A stretch of DNA of 64,000 bases. It comes from Neobacillus sp. PS2-9 (GTDB lineage: Bacteria > Bacillota > Bacilli > Bacillales > Cytobacillaceae). A program made the translations under genes and the position numbers. Below are positions 36,058 to 44,549 of the stretch, in pieces; position 1 is the stretch's first letter, and every line of letters starts with the position of its first letter. Under the pieces are notes generated by a model, which was given only the letters and a program-made list of their open reading frames with translations, did no database searches and was not told the origin of the DNA. The stretch is from the NCBI RefSeq assembly GCF_030915525.1, contig NZ_CP133269.1, forward strand, positions 4,680,001 through 4,744,000, in the 5' to 3' direction.

Positions 36058-36165
36058 GAAAAATCCTCCACATAAAAATAAGGTGTAATCATATTTATCC
36101 TTGCCTTAGACACAAACAAACTTGCATCATTATAGCGTCTATCCTTGAATCATAACATAAAAAAA

Positions 36166-36209
36166 GGGGACAGTCCCCCACTGCGTTAACGCAGTAGGGG
36201 ACTGTCCCC
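36166..36209 (-). terminator. Terminator of the nucleoside transporter gene, dispersed palindrome family
   Basis: GGGGACAGTCCCC-C-ACTGCGTTAACGCAGT-A-GGGGACTGTCCCC: the whole 44-base element is nearly symmetric, and each outer arm is itself almost a palindrome. It lies 10 bases after the gene's stop codon. Confidence 0.8.
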
Positions 36210-36219
36210 AAAATCCTTA

Positions 36220-37422
36220 TTACCAAACGAATAATCCAACAATCATTGCACTTAGTAAGGATACGCCTACACCGCTTACTAGTAGCTTCCACACATTCTT
36301 CCCAATGATATTTGATTTATCTTCACCCAGAATGGAGTTAAACGTACCATAGATCATACCGACTGTGCTAAAGTTTGCAAATGATGTTAGGAACGTGACC
36401 GCCACCGCCACCGTATGCGGAGCCAATCCACTTAGCTTACCCTTTAAGTCCATCATTGCAACAAACTCATTAGTAGCAAGCTTGATTCCCATTAACTGTG
36501 CCACATACATCGCATCATCTCCCCCTAAACCAAGCAAGAAGGCAAATGGACTAAAGATAACCGAGAATATTTTTTGAATGGTTAAGCCCTTCACAATAAA
36601 TCCTAATATTCCATTTACACCAGCGGTTAAGGCCACGTAACCAATGACCATCGCCATAATAACAATAACCATTTTGATTCCGACAAGCATACTGTTAGAG
36701 ATGGTTGAAAAGAAATCTTTCCGCTCTTCCTTAGAAGGAACATACACGATGTCTTCCTCTTTACTCACTTCAACAGGATTCAGCATGTTTGCTATCAAAA
36801 GCGCATTGAAGCAATTCAACGGAATGGCCACGAATACATAGGTGGCTGGAACCATCGTTAAGTACGCCCCGATAATCGATCCGCTGATGCTGCTCATACT
36901 CATGATTCCAAATGTTAATAGGCGATGTTCTTTTAAAACAGTCATTTGTTGACGGATGACAGCCAGTGCCTCCGTATTTCCAAGAAACATCATTTGGATG
37001 GAGAAGAAACTCTCAAGCTTTGGCAAGCCGGATATTTTTGATATGACCCAGCCCACCTTATCAATAATCCAGGTTAAGATTCCGAAATAAGTTAAAATAT
37101 CAAAGAACGTAATAATGAAAATAATCGGCATTAGCGCACTAAAAAAGAAATCTACATGTTCATTCGCCATGACAGATGGGAAAACAAAAGAAATCCCTTC
37201 GTTTGCACAAGAAATTAACCAGGTAAAGAAAGAAGCTATTTTATTAATAATCCATGACCCAATTTTCGTAGATAACATAAACCACGTAATCGCCAATTCA
37301 GCAACCAACAAGGTCAAAATGGACTTCCATTTTACGTTTCTTTTATTAGGTGAGCATAAATAAACGAGGCCCATAACAACTAGTACTCCAACTACATTCA
37401 ACAAAAAATACACGCTACTCAC
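36220..37422 (-). CDS. Concentrative nucleoside transporter (NupC/CNT family)
   Basis: 400 residues in the inner membrane, ion-coupled import of nucleosides. Family strings: IQMMFLGNTEALAVIRQQM, FGIMSMSSISGSIIGAYLTM, MGIKLATNEFVAMMDLKGK and TFLTSFANFSTVGMIYG. The leader carries a guanine-type riboswitch and terminator, matching the known control of purine nucleoside importers such as NupG in B. subtilis, so guanosine/inosine uptake is likely. Confidence 0.93.
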   Translation of the reverse strand: MSSVYFLLNVVGVLVVMGLVYLCSPNKRNVKWKSILTLLVAELAITWFMLSTKIGSWIINKIASFFTWLISCANEGISFVFPSVMANEHVDFFFSALMPIIFIITFFDILTYFGILTWIIDKVGWVISKISGLPKLESFFSIQMMFLGNTEALAVIRQQMTVLKEHRLLTFGIMSMSSISGSIIGAYLTMVPATYVFVAIPLNCFNALLIANMLNPVEVSKEEDIVYVPSKEERKDFFSTISNSMLVGIKMVIVIMAMVIGYVALTAGVNGILGFIVKGLTIQKIFSVIFSPFAFLLGLGGDDAMYVAQLMGIKLATNEFVAMMDLKGKLSGLAPHTVAVAVTFLTSFANFSTVGMIYGTFNSILGEDKSNIIGKNVWKLLVSGVGVSLLSAMIVGLFVW

Positions 37423-37463
37423 TCCTTTTGTTTATCATTTCCCAAAACGTTTATTTCCAATAG

Positions 37464-37525
37464 AAAAAGTCCTTCCCTTTTCATACCTTCCGCCACCAGA
37501 CAGAAAGCATGAAAAAGTAAGGACT
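37464..37525 (-). terminator. Riboswitch expression-platform terminator
   Basis: On the minus strand AGTCCTTACTTTTTCAT pairs with ATGAAAAGGGAAGGACT, then five T. It lies between the purine aptamer and the nucleoside transporter gene, so guanine binding should favour premature termination. Confidence 0.8.
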
Positions 37526-37588
37526 GTTTTTTTTACAGAACCCATTCATCTAAGCCAACCTGACATAAGACTACGTTTCTTCATACTT

Positions 37589-37658
37589 CCTTGTAGTCCG
37601 GCATTTTGCGGCTGCCAGGTAGAAACTATCAGACCAACGACACTGATATTATACAAGG
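37589..37658 (-). promoter_or_regulatory. Purine riboswitch aptamer (guanine type)
   Basis: On the minus strand: P1 CCTTGTA...TACAAGG, J1/2 TAAT, J2/3 AGTTTCTACC, P3 TGGCA...TGCCG with loop GCCGCAAAA, then GACTAC. The core pyrimidine before TAC (position 74 in xpt numbering) is C, which pairs with guanine or hypoxanthine; adenine switches have U. The P2 loop is GTCGTTGG instead of the usual GATATGG, so the loop-loop contact must differ. The 247 bases beyond it up to the next gene hold no recognised element except the presumed promoter. Confidence 0.88.
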
Positions 37659-37905
37659 ATAACAATGTTATAAATATTTAAGGAATAGATATCATTCTAA
37701 TTCAGGTTGTGTTTTGCTTCAATAGGTTTCATTAATGTTGTAATTATTATACTTATAACAATCTTAAGGCAACTTTAGATATTCCTGAGATGATAATAAA
37801 GAATCCCTAAAAGTATACAAGCCTCATTTTATTGTTCTTATAAACAAGCACTTAATGTCACGCATACGATAATGTTGAACAACCATTGACAGGAGGTGAG
37901 TCACT

Positions 37906-38148
37906 ATGGGACAGGATCATGGTAAATGTCATTCTCACTGTAGTATTTTTGGTGTTTTTCTTGGATTTTTAACTGGTGCGATATGGTTGCTACTTGCAGT
38001 TTTAGGGGTCATTTCTGATTTCTTCGAATTACTTAAACTAGGATATTTTGGTCATATTTTAAATATCCTTATTGCGTTAATCGGCTTCCTTGCTTTTCTT
38101 CTCTTTGGGTTATGCATATTCAAGAAAGCTGCGCGCTATTGTAAGTAA
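37906..38148 (+). CDS. Small two-helix membrane protein, unknown function
   Basis: 80 residues with a strong ribosome site (AGGAGGTG). N-terminus MGQDHGKCHSHC is rich in His and Cys, then two hydrophobic helices (about 14-38 and 50-72) and a KKAARYCK tail. Not recognised as a family. The His/Cys cluster may bind metal; the next gene, convergent, is a metal exporter, but no link is shown. Confidence 0.7.
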   Translation: MGQDHGKCHSHCSIFGVFLGFLTGAIWLLLAVLGVISDFFELLKLGYFGHILNILIALIGFLAFLLFGLCIFKKAARYCK

Positions 38149-38157
38149 AATAGAATT

Positions 38158-38189
38158 GGGCGAACAGTATCTTTCACTGCTCGCCCTTT
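38158..38189. terminator. Convergent terminator
   Basis: GGGCGAACAGT / ACTGCTCGCCC with one mismatch, followed by TTT, between the small membrane protein gene (+) and the CDF gene (-), whose stop it touches. Confidence 0.7.
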
Positions 38190-39075
38190 ATCCCCGAACC
38201 TTTTCATAATCTGGCTCTACATGGACATGAACATCATAGACACCATGGTCTCTCATCAAAACTTTTTCTACACGGGTGGCAATGTCATGTGCGGCTCGAA
38301 TATCTAATGTTGACTGAACGAGGATGACCACATCTATGACTTCATTATTGCCGTAGTTTCTCCCTTTCAATTCTTTAATGCCTTTCACGCCGTCTAGTTT
38401 TGTAATGACCTCCTGGTAGAGTTGAATCTTCTGTTCATCGAATCCATCTGAAAGTTCATGAGAAGCTTGCAAAAAAATGCCCCAAGCTGTTTTACAAATC
38501 AAAACGCCGACAATAATTGCCGTTAATGTATCAAGCCAAGGCATATGTAATTGTGACCCTATGATCCCCACAGCCGTTCCTATACTTACCCATGCATCGG
38601 AAAGATTATCTTTGGCAGCGGCCATCACGGCTTTGCTATTAATTCTTATTGCTAATTTTTTATTATAAAAATAAACACCAGCCATGACGATCGCGGAAGC
38701 TACCCCTACATAAGCAGCAATCATATCAGGAGACTCATTCCTCCCCAGGAACATTGAGGGAATGGCATCCGTCAGCACCTGGATACCAACCGCAATCATA
38801 ATAAATGAAGCCACCATGGAGGCAATGGTTTCACTCTTCCAGTGGCCATATCCATGATCGTTATCAGGCGGTCGTTGCGATATTTTTAACCCGATAAGGA
38901 CAGCAATCGATGCAATAATGTCTGTTGTATTGTTAAGTCCATCAGCTCTTAAGGCAGCTGAATCACTCATATATCCGATAACTAGTTTTACGGCTGATAA
39001 AATAAGATAGGCAACAATACTAACCATTGCGCCTCGTTCCCCTAATTTAAGGTCTTTATATTTCTGGTCATCCAT
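38188..39075 (-). CDS. Cation diffusion facilitator (CDF) metal exporter
   Basis: About 295 residues, six helices plus a cytoplasmic ferredoxin-like end. Helix 2 has ALRADGLNNTTDIIAS, the loop has PPDNDHGYGHWKSE, helix 5 has AAKDNLSDAWVSIGTAVGI, and the C-terminal domain includes DVHVHVEPDYE. DGLNN in helix 2 and DHGYGH are as in the Bacillus MneS/YeaB manganese-exporter branch, so Mn2+ export is the best guess. I chose the ATG at 39075, which follows GAGGTCAGGAAA. Confidence 0.88.
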   Translation of the reverse strand: MDDQKYKDLKLGERGAMVSIVAYLILSAVKLVIGYMSDSAALRADGLNNTTDIIASIAVLIGLKISQRPPDNDHGYGHWKSETIASMVASFIMIAVGIQVLTDAIPSMFLGRNESPDMIAAYVGVASAIVMAGVYFYNKKLAIRINSKAVMAAAKDNLSDAWVSIGTAVGIIGSQLHMPWLDTLTAIIVGVLICKTAWGIFLQASHELSDGFDEQKIQLYQEVITKLDGVKGIKELKGRNYGNNEVIDVVILVQSTLDIRAAHDIATRVEKVLMRDHGVYDVHVHVEPDYEKVRG

Positions 39076-39220
39076 TTTCCTGACCTCCCCACAAATTCCT
39101 TCCATATCATATCAACCATGTTATGGGTGGGTCTAGAGCAACCTTTTTGCGCGGACTTATATAAGTAGGCTTTAGATAAGAATGTTTCACGAGGGAAAAA
39201 TATTTTTAGAGAGATTCATA

Positions 39221-39247
39221 AAAAAAAGACCACATTGTGTAATGGTC
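39221..39247 (-). terminator. Terminator of the DUF2935 gene
   Basis: On the minus strand GACCATT..AATGTGGTC hairpin (one bulged base) followed by seven T. Confidence 0.65.
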
Positions 39248-39275
39248 CATTTACTCTATATTCTAAAATTGTCTA

Positions 39276-40124
39276 CTATCTAGGTTGTGGATTACCACTC
39301 GTAAGATGCGCATCAAACATATCAATAATTTCAAGGAATCTATCAGCTTCACGGAAGACATGATCAGCTAAAAGCGGATGAATGATACTCTTAATTTTAC
39401 ATTGCTCAATTAGATCACGAGCCGTTTTCTTGAAATCACGAAGAGAAGAGACTGACACACGATTTTGATCCAGGAATTGATCTAAAAGAGGTACGGTTTG
39501 AGATTGTGGCTTCATAGATTCCAAGTCCCTTGCTTGATACAACAATTGATCAAAGTCATTGCTGAAATTTCTGGCTACATCAATTAGTTTCCGTTCTGAT
39601 GGATCCAACAGATGACCAATAAATTTAGCGTGGTCTGCCATAATCCTTAAGAAGAAAACATTTTCTTTAATAATAGCATCCGGAAGAGCGTTTAATTTAC
39701 CTTCATTTAATTCAAATAATCGTTTTCTAAAATAGTTAGCCTCCCTACTTGTATGGTCAACTAGCAGTGGAAAATTATTTGCCCCTGGCAATTTACATGT
39801 GAGAATCAGTTCTAGTACTTTTCGTTTAAAAACAAAAATATTGGTTGCAGCTTGTTGTACTTCTGAATTAAATCTTCTTATTTGTTCTGGATCAGTTTGA
39901 TTAGTAAAGGCATGTGCAGTTTGTTCAATGTGTTCAAACAACCGGTAAAATTGATTAGCCTCTTGAATTAATTGAGTATCCTCTGCTCTAAAACCTAAAC
40001 GAAGAAATAAAGAATGCTCTTTCATAATTCTAGACCAAAATCGTATTTCATTTAACGATCGCTCAACAAACAATACAGATGTTACACCCGTGTCAGCATG
40101 TAATACGTTCTCATCCCCAATCAA
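39276..40124 (-). CDS. DUF2935 protein (ferritin-like helical, probable metal binder)
   Basis: About 282 residues made of two repeats of a four-helix unit: FVERSLNEIRFWSRIMKEHS...LFEHIEQTAH in the first and LVDHTSREANYFRKRLFELN...RIMADHAKFIGHLLDPSE in the second. Repeated E/H positions (ExxFW...EH; DHxxxEA) look like metal ligands. Structures of this family bind metal, but the role is unknown; it is common in spore formers. I prefer the TTG at 40124, preceded by GGGGGGA; the frame is open to 40205. Confidence 0.78.
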   Translation of the reverse strand: MIGDENVLHADTGVTSVLFVERSLNEIRFWSRIMKEHSLFLRLGFRAEDTQLIQEANQFYRLFEHIEQTAHAFTNQTDPEQIRRFNSEVQQAATNIFVFKRKVLELILTCKLPGANNFPLLVDHTSREANYFRKRLFELNEGKLNALPDAIIKENVFFLRIMADHAKFIGHLLDPSERKLIDVARNFSNDFDQLLYQARDLESMKPQSQTVPLLDQFLDQNRVSVSSLRDFKKTARDLIEQCKIKSIIHPLLADHVFREADRFLEIIDMFDAHLTSGNPQPR

Positions 40125-40297
40125 TACGTATCCCCCCAGAAAAAACTGCATTCGTCCTATTCTTATTAATAAATCCATATAAATATACCGATAACAAAAG
40201 TTCATTGTAGAACTGTTTAGATGGAATTAAACAGCATTCTATTTGCTATAATTAGAATGACAGAGGGCTTATATTATGAATTGAAAGGCATTTTATT

Positions 40298-40996
40298 ATG
40301 AAAAAAAGATTACTATTTGTAGCGACTGGAATTTTGATTATTTTCCTTGTATTATTTGGTACATATAAGTTAATGAATTCGAGAAGTTTCCAGGTGTTTG
40401 GCGGACTTACGGATAAAGTGGAGACCAATCAGAAGGTAGTTGCTTTAACCTTTGACGACGGACCATCGAAAAATGCGAATTCGATTCTTCCATTATTGGA
40501 ACAATACAAGGCAAAGGCTACTTTTTTCCTCATTGGTCAAGATATGGAACAGTATCCAGAGGAAGCGGCGAAAATAGCTGCAGCGGGGCACCAGCTAGGA
40601 AATCACACATTTTCGCATAATCGAATGGTGTTCAAAACACCGTCCTATATTAAGAAAGAGATAGAAACAACAGATTCACTAATCCGTGAAGCAGGATATA
40701 AGGATGAAATTGATGTTCGCCCGCCGAATGGTAAAAAGCTGATTGGATTCCCTTATTACCTTAGCAAGCATCATAGAGACACCATCATGTGGAATCTTGA
40801 ACCAGATAGCTATTTCTCCTCAGCAACTGATAAAATAAATTATGTAAAAAAAAATATAACCCCGGGCTCGATTATTCTGATGCATCCGATGTATGATCAA
40901 ACTGGTGAAGAACTCATAGCAATTGAGGGAATATTAAAAGCACTTACAGATCAAGGGTATACCTTTGTAACTGTAAATGAGCTACAAGAAAAATAG
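40298..40996 (+). CDS. Polysaccharide deacetylase (NodB domain)
   Basis: 232 residues. A signal-anchor helix (about 5-25) places the domain outside. NodB motifs in order: TFDDGPS (catalytic Asp and metal Asp), HTFSHNRM (metal His pair), RPPNGKK, and IILMHPMYD. The enzyme removes acetyl groups from cell-wall glycan or chitin-like polymers. Spaced about 90 bases from the divergent DUF2935 gene. Confidence 0.9.
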   Translation: MKKRLLFVATGILIIFLVLFGTYKLMNSRSFQVFGGLTDKVETNQKVVALTFDDGPSKNANSILPLLEQYKAKATFFLIGQDMEQYPEEAAKIAAAGHQLGNHTFSHNRMVFKTPSYIKKEIETTDSLIREAGYKDEIDVRPPNGKKLIGFPYYLSKHHRDTIMWNLEPDSYFSSATDKINYVKKNITPGSIILMHPMYDQTGEELIAIEGILKALTDQGYTFVTVNELQEK

Positions 40997-41126
40997 ATAT
41001 TTTATTTAGGGTATTTCACATAAAAACTTTGATTATCTTGAAACCTTAAAGTGGCTTCATACGTATGTTCATATAGGCACTAATGTTTATCTGATAATAA
41101 AAATAATAATAGATGGGTGATTTATA

Positions 41127-41408
41127 GTGGGTTCTACGATTTTACTTATAGGAAGTTATGCTTTTGAAGCATATTATTGGCTTATTCTCATATCAATCTT
41201 TGGTTCCTGGTTTCCTCAATTTCAAACTTCAAAAATTGGTGGGTGGGTTTACAAGCTAGTTGAACCATATTTAGGTCTCTTCAGACGGTTTATCCCGCCT
41301 CTAGGACCGATTGACTTTTCACCGATCATTGCCTTATTTGTTTATCGCTATATTGGGGGCTTTGCGATGGAAGGACTACGCCTATCCTTGGATACGATTG
41401 GTATATAA
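41127..41408 (+). CDS. YggT-family membrane protein
   Basis: 93 residues, two helices, with the family strings YYWLILISIFGSWFPQFQ and YLGLFRRFIPPLGPIDFSPI. GTG start after GATGGGTGA. YggT proteins are often near division or cell-wall genes; here it stands alone with its own terminator. Confidence 0.85.
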   Translation: MGSTILLIGSYAFEAYYWLILISIFGSWFPQFQTSKIGGWVYKLVEPYLGLFRRFIPPLGPIDFSPIIALFVYRYIGGFAMEGLRLSLDTIGI

Positions 41409-41415
41409 GACCTTT

Positions 41416-41448
41416 AGCGAACAGTGCCGTACTGTTCGCTATTTTTTT
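41416..41448 (+). terminator. Terminator of the YggT-type gene
   Basis: AGCGAACAGT-GCCGT-ACTGTTCGCT followed by A and seven T. Confidence 0.85.
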
Positions 41449-41516
41449 CGGACTTGTTTCCTATGCGACCATCCCCCTCTTTCTCGTAACCACTTTGTCC
41501 CAGATAATAAAATAAA

Positions 41517-41543
41517 ATAGACCTTCAGTTATTGAAGGTCTAT
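41517..41543 (-). terminator. Terminator of the diguanylate cyclase gene
   Basis: ATAGACCTTCA / TGAAGGTCTAT perfect stem with a five-base loop; on the minus strand it follows the cyclase stop and runs into TTTATTTTA. Confidence 0.75.
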
Positions 41544-41552
41544 CACGCTACT

Positions 41553-42236
41553 TTAGCCTTGTACTTGTGTCTTTACTCCGCTTTTGCGTTTATACATATT
41601 TCGATCCGCAATAATCAATAGTTCCTTCATTTCACAAGCATCACTTGGATAAACGGCTGTTCCGATGGAAACAGAAATATCCATTCCCATTTCTTTAGAT
41701 AATTGAAACAAACCCGCTTCAATCTTTTTCGAAATGCCTCTCGTTCTTTTCGAGTCTGAATACGGCGATACAATAAGGAACTCATCTCCGCCCCATCTAG
41801 CGACAATATCTTGCTCAGTGGTGCTGTTTAAAAGAACTTTGGTAATCCTCGTGAGAATCAAATCCCCGATTTTATGCCCATGCTGATCGTTTATTTGTTT
41901 AAAGTTATTGCAGTCAATTACTGAAATCGTTAAGTTACCTATTTTTTTATCCATTTTTGCTAAAAGCTTTGGGGCACTTTGTGAGATAAAACGCCGGTTA
42001 TATAGACCTGTCAAAGCATCTTTTTGCGAAAGAAATTTCGCTTTATCATATTGAAATCCTAACCACCAAAAAAACGGAGAAAGCAAGGGAATAAAGACTA
42101 AGTCCCATTTATATTGACCATTCTCTATCATAAACACATAGGAACCTTCATAGTCTATTAAAAAATAAAAAGAATGCCAGCCTAAAACTAGAGTGATATA
42201 AATGATAACAATACTAATTCTCCCCGAATATCTCAT
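41553..42236 (-). CDS. Diguanylate cyclase (GGDEF domain)
   Basis: 227 residues. Two N-terminal helices (about 6-28 and 44-60), then the GGDEF domain: DALTGLYNRRF, DCNNFKQINDQHGH and WGGDEFLIV with GGDEF intact at 149-153. It makes cyclic di-GMP at the membrane. No RXXD inhibitory site is seen five residues before GGDEF (the residues there are DIVARW). Sensor input is only the membrane part. Confidence 0.9.
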   Translation of the reverse strand: MRYSGRISIVIIYITLVLGWHSFYFLIDYEGSYVFMIENGQYKWDLVFIPLLSPFFWWLGFQYDKAKFLSQKDALTGLYNRRFISQSAPKLLAKMDKKIGNLTISVIDCNNFKQINDQHGHKIGDLILTRITKVLLNSTTEQDIVARWGGDEFLIVSPYSDSKRTRGISKKIEAGLFQLSKEMGMDISVSIGTAVYPSDACEMKELLIIADRNMYKRKSGVKTQVQG

Positions 42237-42477
42237 CTAGCACCCCCTTTTTCATATGCTAATTTTACTATAAAACAGGAAATTTGTTACACATTTTGTT
42301 AAATTCAAGAAAAAATAATTCTACCTAAACCGACAAAAGTGGACAGGTAACCATGCCTATTAAAATTCACACATAAGAAAATCTTATACCAAAACATAAA
42401 AAAATGTAAATTTTATTAAACGACCCTTCAGGTTATGATTAAGACGAAATAGGAATTAAAAAAAAGAAGGTTATCAC

Positions 42478-43719
42478 ATGAGAGACAGTAAGTACTGGAA
42501 TATAATGATTTCTTCCACTTTATCTTCACTTGGCAGCTCTATGTATTTTATCGCCGTTGCCTGGATTTTATATAAGATGACCTCCAATGCAACCTATACA
42601 GGGTTGATGGTCGGCATGGGGTTCCTGCCTGGAGTAGTGCTCAATTTAGTCTTCGGAGTAATAGTAGACAAACAAAATCGTAAGAAACTGACGGTCATAT
42701 CACTTGGTATTGTCACCATTGCCATGATCATGCTTCTATTAGCCATGACTGGAAATATCCTCAGACCATGGATGATTATCCTTGTACACATGATTGTTCA
42801 GACCTTTTCATCACTGTTTAGAACAGCTCAACAAGCCTTCATCACAGAACTTTATAAGAAAGAAGACATTCCTCGTATCTTCAGTGAAACGGGTTCGGCT
42901 GTTTCTGTCGGTGGTTTAATTGGTACCTCATTATGCGGCGCTATGTTAACTATTTTTCCAGCCAGTATTGTGATGTTATTTGTTTGCCTTACCTTTGCTG
43001 TTGGCACCGTGTGTATGATGCTAATTAAATATGTTCCTAGAGAAAATCATTCAAACAATAGTTTAAAGTCAGGTTGGACCGACCTAAAGGACAGTTTTGT
43101 CTATGTTCATAAAAATCGCCTAATGTATTCCTTATTATTAATTATGTTTGTTGGTCAGCTTGTTGTTCATACTTGTGCAGGTATGTTATCCGTGTACACA
43201 AGCTCTCACTTACATGGCACAAGTACTCTTTATGGAATTTTAGAATGTGCAACTTCCATTGGAGCCATTATTGCCGGTGTAACAGCAACCTCCATATTAT
43301 ATAAAAGCAAAAACTATGTTACTGGTCTGTCTTTCGGGATCACTTCCGTTGGTTTGTTATTGATGATGTTTACTCGAAATAATATCGCTGCTTTTATCGC
43401 AATCCTCTTGATTGGATTGGGTACCACTTGGGTCCGAGTATTGATGCAATCCGTTCAACAGGTGTATACAGAACCCGGCTATTACGGGCGGATGGCAGCC
43501 ATGAGACAAACCATTAATCAAGGGGCCGTAACCATCGGGGCTCCGCTTCTAGGATGGATTGCTGAACATCATGGGGTTAACAATGCTTACGGTTCCCTAT
43601 TAATTCCTGTATTGGCCTTAATGGGATTCTCCCTGTTTTTTGCCACCCAAAAAACGTTTAAGAGTGTCATTGGGTCGATGATTCCGCAAAATCAAGGGGA
43701 CAGCCCCCCGCTGCGTTAA
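42478..43719 (+). CDS. MFS transporter
   Basis: 413 residues, twelve helices; motif A variant FGVIVDKQNRKKLTV, and PGYYGRMAAMRQTINQGAVT near the C-terminus as in MFS_3 exporters. Probable drug or siderophore efflux; substrate unknown. The last eleven residues (QNQGDSPPLR and stop) are encoded by a palindromic repeat, so the original stop codon has been replaced by the repeat's own TAA. Confidence 0.87.
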   Translation: MRDSKYWNIMISSTLSSLGSSMYFIAVAWILYKMTSNATYTGLMVGMGFLPGVVLNLVFGVIVDKQNRKKLTVISLGIVTIAMIMLLLAMTGNILRPWMIILVHMIVQTFSSLFRTAQQAFITELYKKEDIPRIFSETGSAVSVGGLIGTSLCGAMLTIFPASIVMLFVCLTFAVGTVCMMLIKYVPRENHSNNSLKSGWTDLKDSFVYVHKNRLMYSLLLIMFVGQLVVHTCAGMLSVYTSSHLHGTSTLYGILECATSIGAIIAGVTATSILYKSKNYVTGLSFGITSVGLLLMMFTRNNIAAFIAILLIGLGTTWVRVLMQSVQQVYTEPGYYGRMAAMRQTINQGAVTIGAPLLGWIAEHHGVNNAYGSLLIPVLALMGFSLFFATQKTFKSVIGSMIPQNQGDSPPLR

Positions 43720-43739
43720 AGCAGTGAGGGACTGTCCCC
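43696..43739. repeat. Dispersed palindrome forming the 3' end of the MFS gene
   Basis: GGGGACAG-CCCCCCGCTGC-GTTAAA-GCAGTGAGGG-ACTGTCCCC. Nearly the same element as at 36166-36209. It supplies the last MFS codons and stop (43717-43719) and can terminate transcription from both sides. Confidence 0.85.
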
Positions 43740-43744
43740 AATGA

Positions 43745-44383
43745 TTAAGGAATGATAATCTCCAGCTTTCCTTCTTTACTGGTCACTTCGACCACCTTGT
43801 CCACAAACAAATATGGCGTATCGAACCTATCTTGCTTTTTGATATCCGCATAACTATTATTAGCAGTTAGCACTGGGAAAACTGCATTGGTCTTTTTGAA
43901 TAGATTTTGAGCAACCTCGATCTCGGCCATCAAAATAATTTCTTTATTGGAGATTGCAAAGAAAAGCTTTCCTATCTCACTATCATTTTCATCCGTAATG
44001 GAAATCTGCTGTAAAATTGAAATTAGGCAGGTAACAAAATGATTGATTTTCTCATTAGCTACCCCCTCCAGATGACAATCTGCCAGAACTTTATTCAACC
44101 CCGCTCTAATTTCCTTGAAGGAAAACACATCTTCGATTCTAAGCGCAGCTTTCGTCCGACCAAGACTTTCAAACTTTTTCCTTGTCTCATAAAGGTACTC
44201 CTTCATAACCCCATTATACTTGCCACGGTTTAAGACAAATTCAGTGACCTCATTAATCCAGCGTATTTCCTTACCTTGATTTTTGATTAAAAGTAAAAAT
44301 CCATAGATATCCTTCTCATCAAAGGTACCTTCTGTCAATTTTCTATAGTAGTAATTCAGTAATGATTGCTCTTTTATATCCAT
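43745..44383 (-). CDS. Hypothetical cytoplasmic protein
   Basis: 212 residues, not recognised. The first half is helical and charged (NYYYRKLTEGTFDEKDIYGF; ETRKKFESLGRTKAALRIED), the second half more strand-like, ending in KVVEVTSKEGKLEIIIP. No signal peptide or membrane helix. Its start is 167 bases from the catalase gene, divergent. The ordinary base composition suggests a native gene. Confidence 0.7.
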   Translation of the reverse strand: MDIKEQSLLNYYYRKLTEGTFDEKDIYGFLLLIKNQGKEIRWINEVTEFVLNRGKYNGVMKEYLYETRKKFESLGRTKAALRIEDVFSFKEIRAGLNKVLADCHLEGVANEKINHFVTCLISILQQISITDENDSEIGKLFFAISNKEIILMAEIEVAQNLFKKTNAVFPVLTANNSYADIKKQDRFDTPYLFVDKVVEVTSKEGKLEIIIP

Positions 44384-44482
44384 TTCGATTTCTCCTAGAT
44401 GTCATGATACTACCTATTGTACAACAGTTTGAATAACAAACAACGAATTTCATACGATAAAAGATTTGTATCTCAAAATTCG

Positions 44483-44508
44483 TTTCGCCATCTAATAAAT
44501 GGGGTATC
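44483..44508 (+). promoter_or_regulatory. Sigma-B-type promoter before the catalase gene
   Basis: GTTTCG (44483-44488), a 14-base spacer, and GGGTAT (44503-44508). The -10 matches the sigma-B consensus exactly and the -35 differs in its last two bases. B. subtilis katE is a sigma-B gene, so general-stress induction is expected. Confidence 0.65.
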
Positions 44509-44549
44509 GAGAGCAGTAGGTAGATAACATTTACATAGGAGGGAAACGT

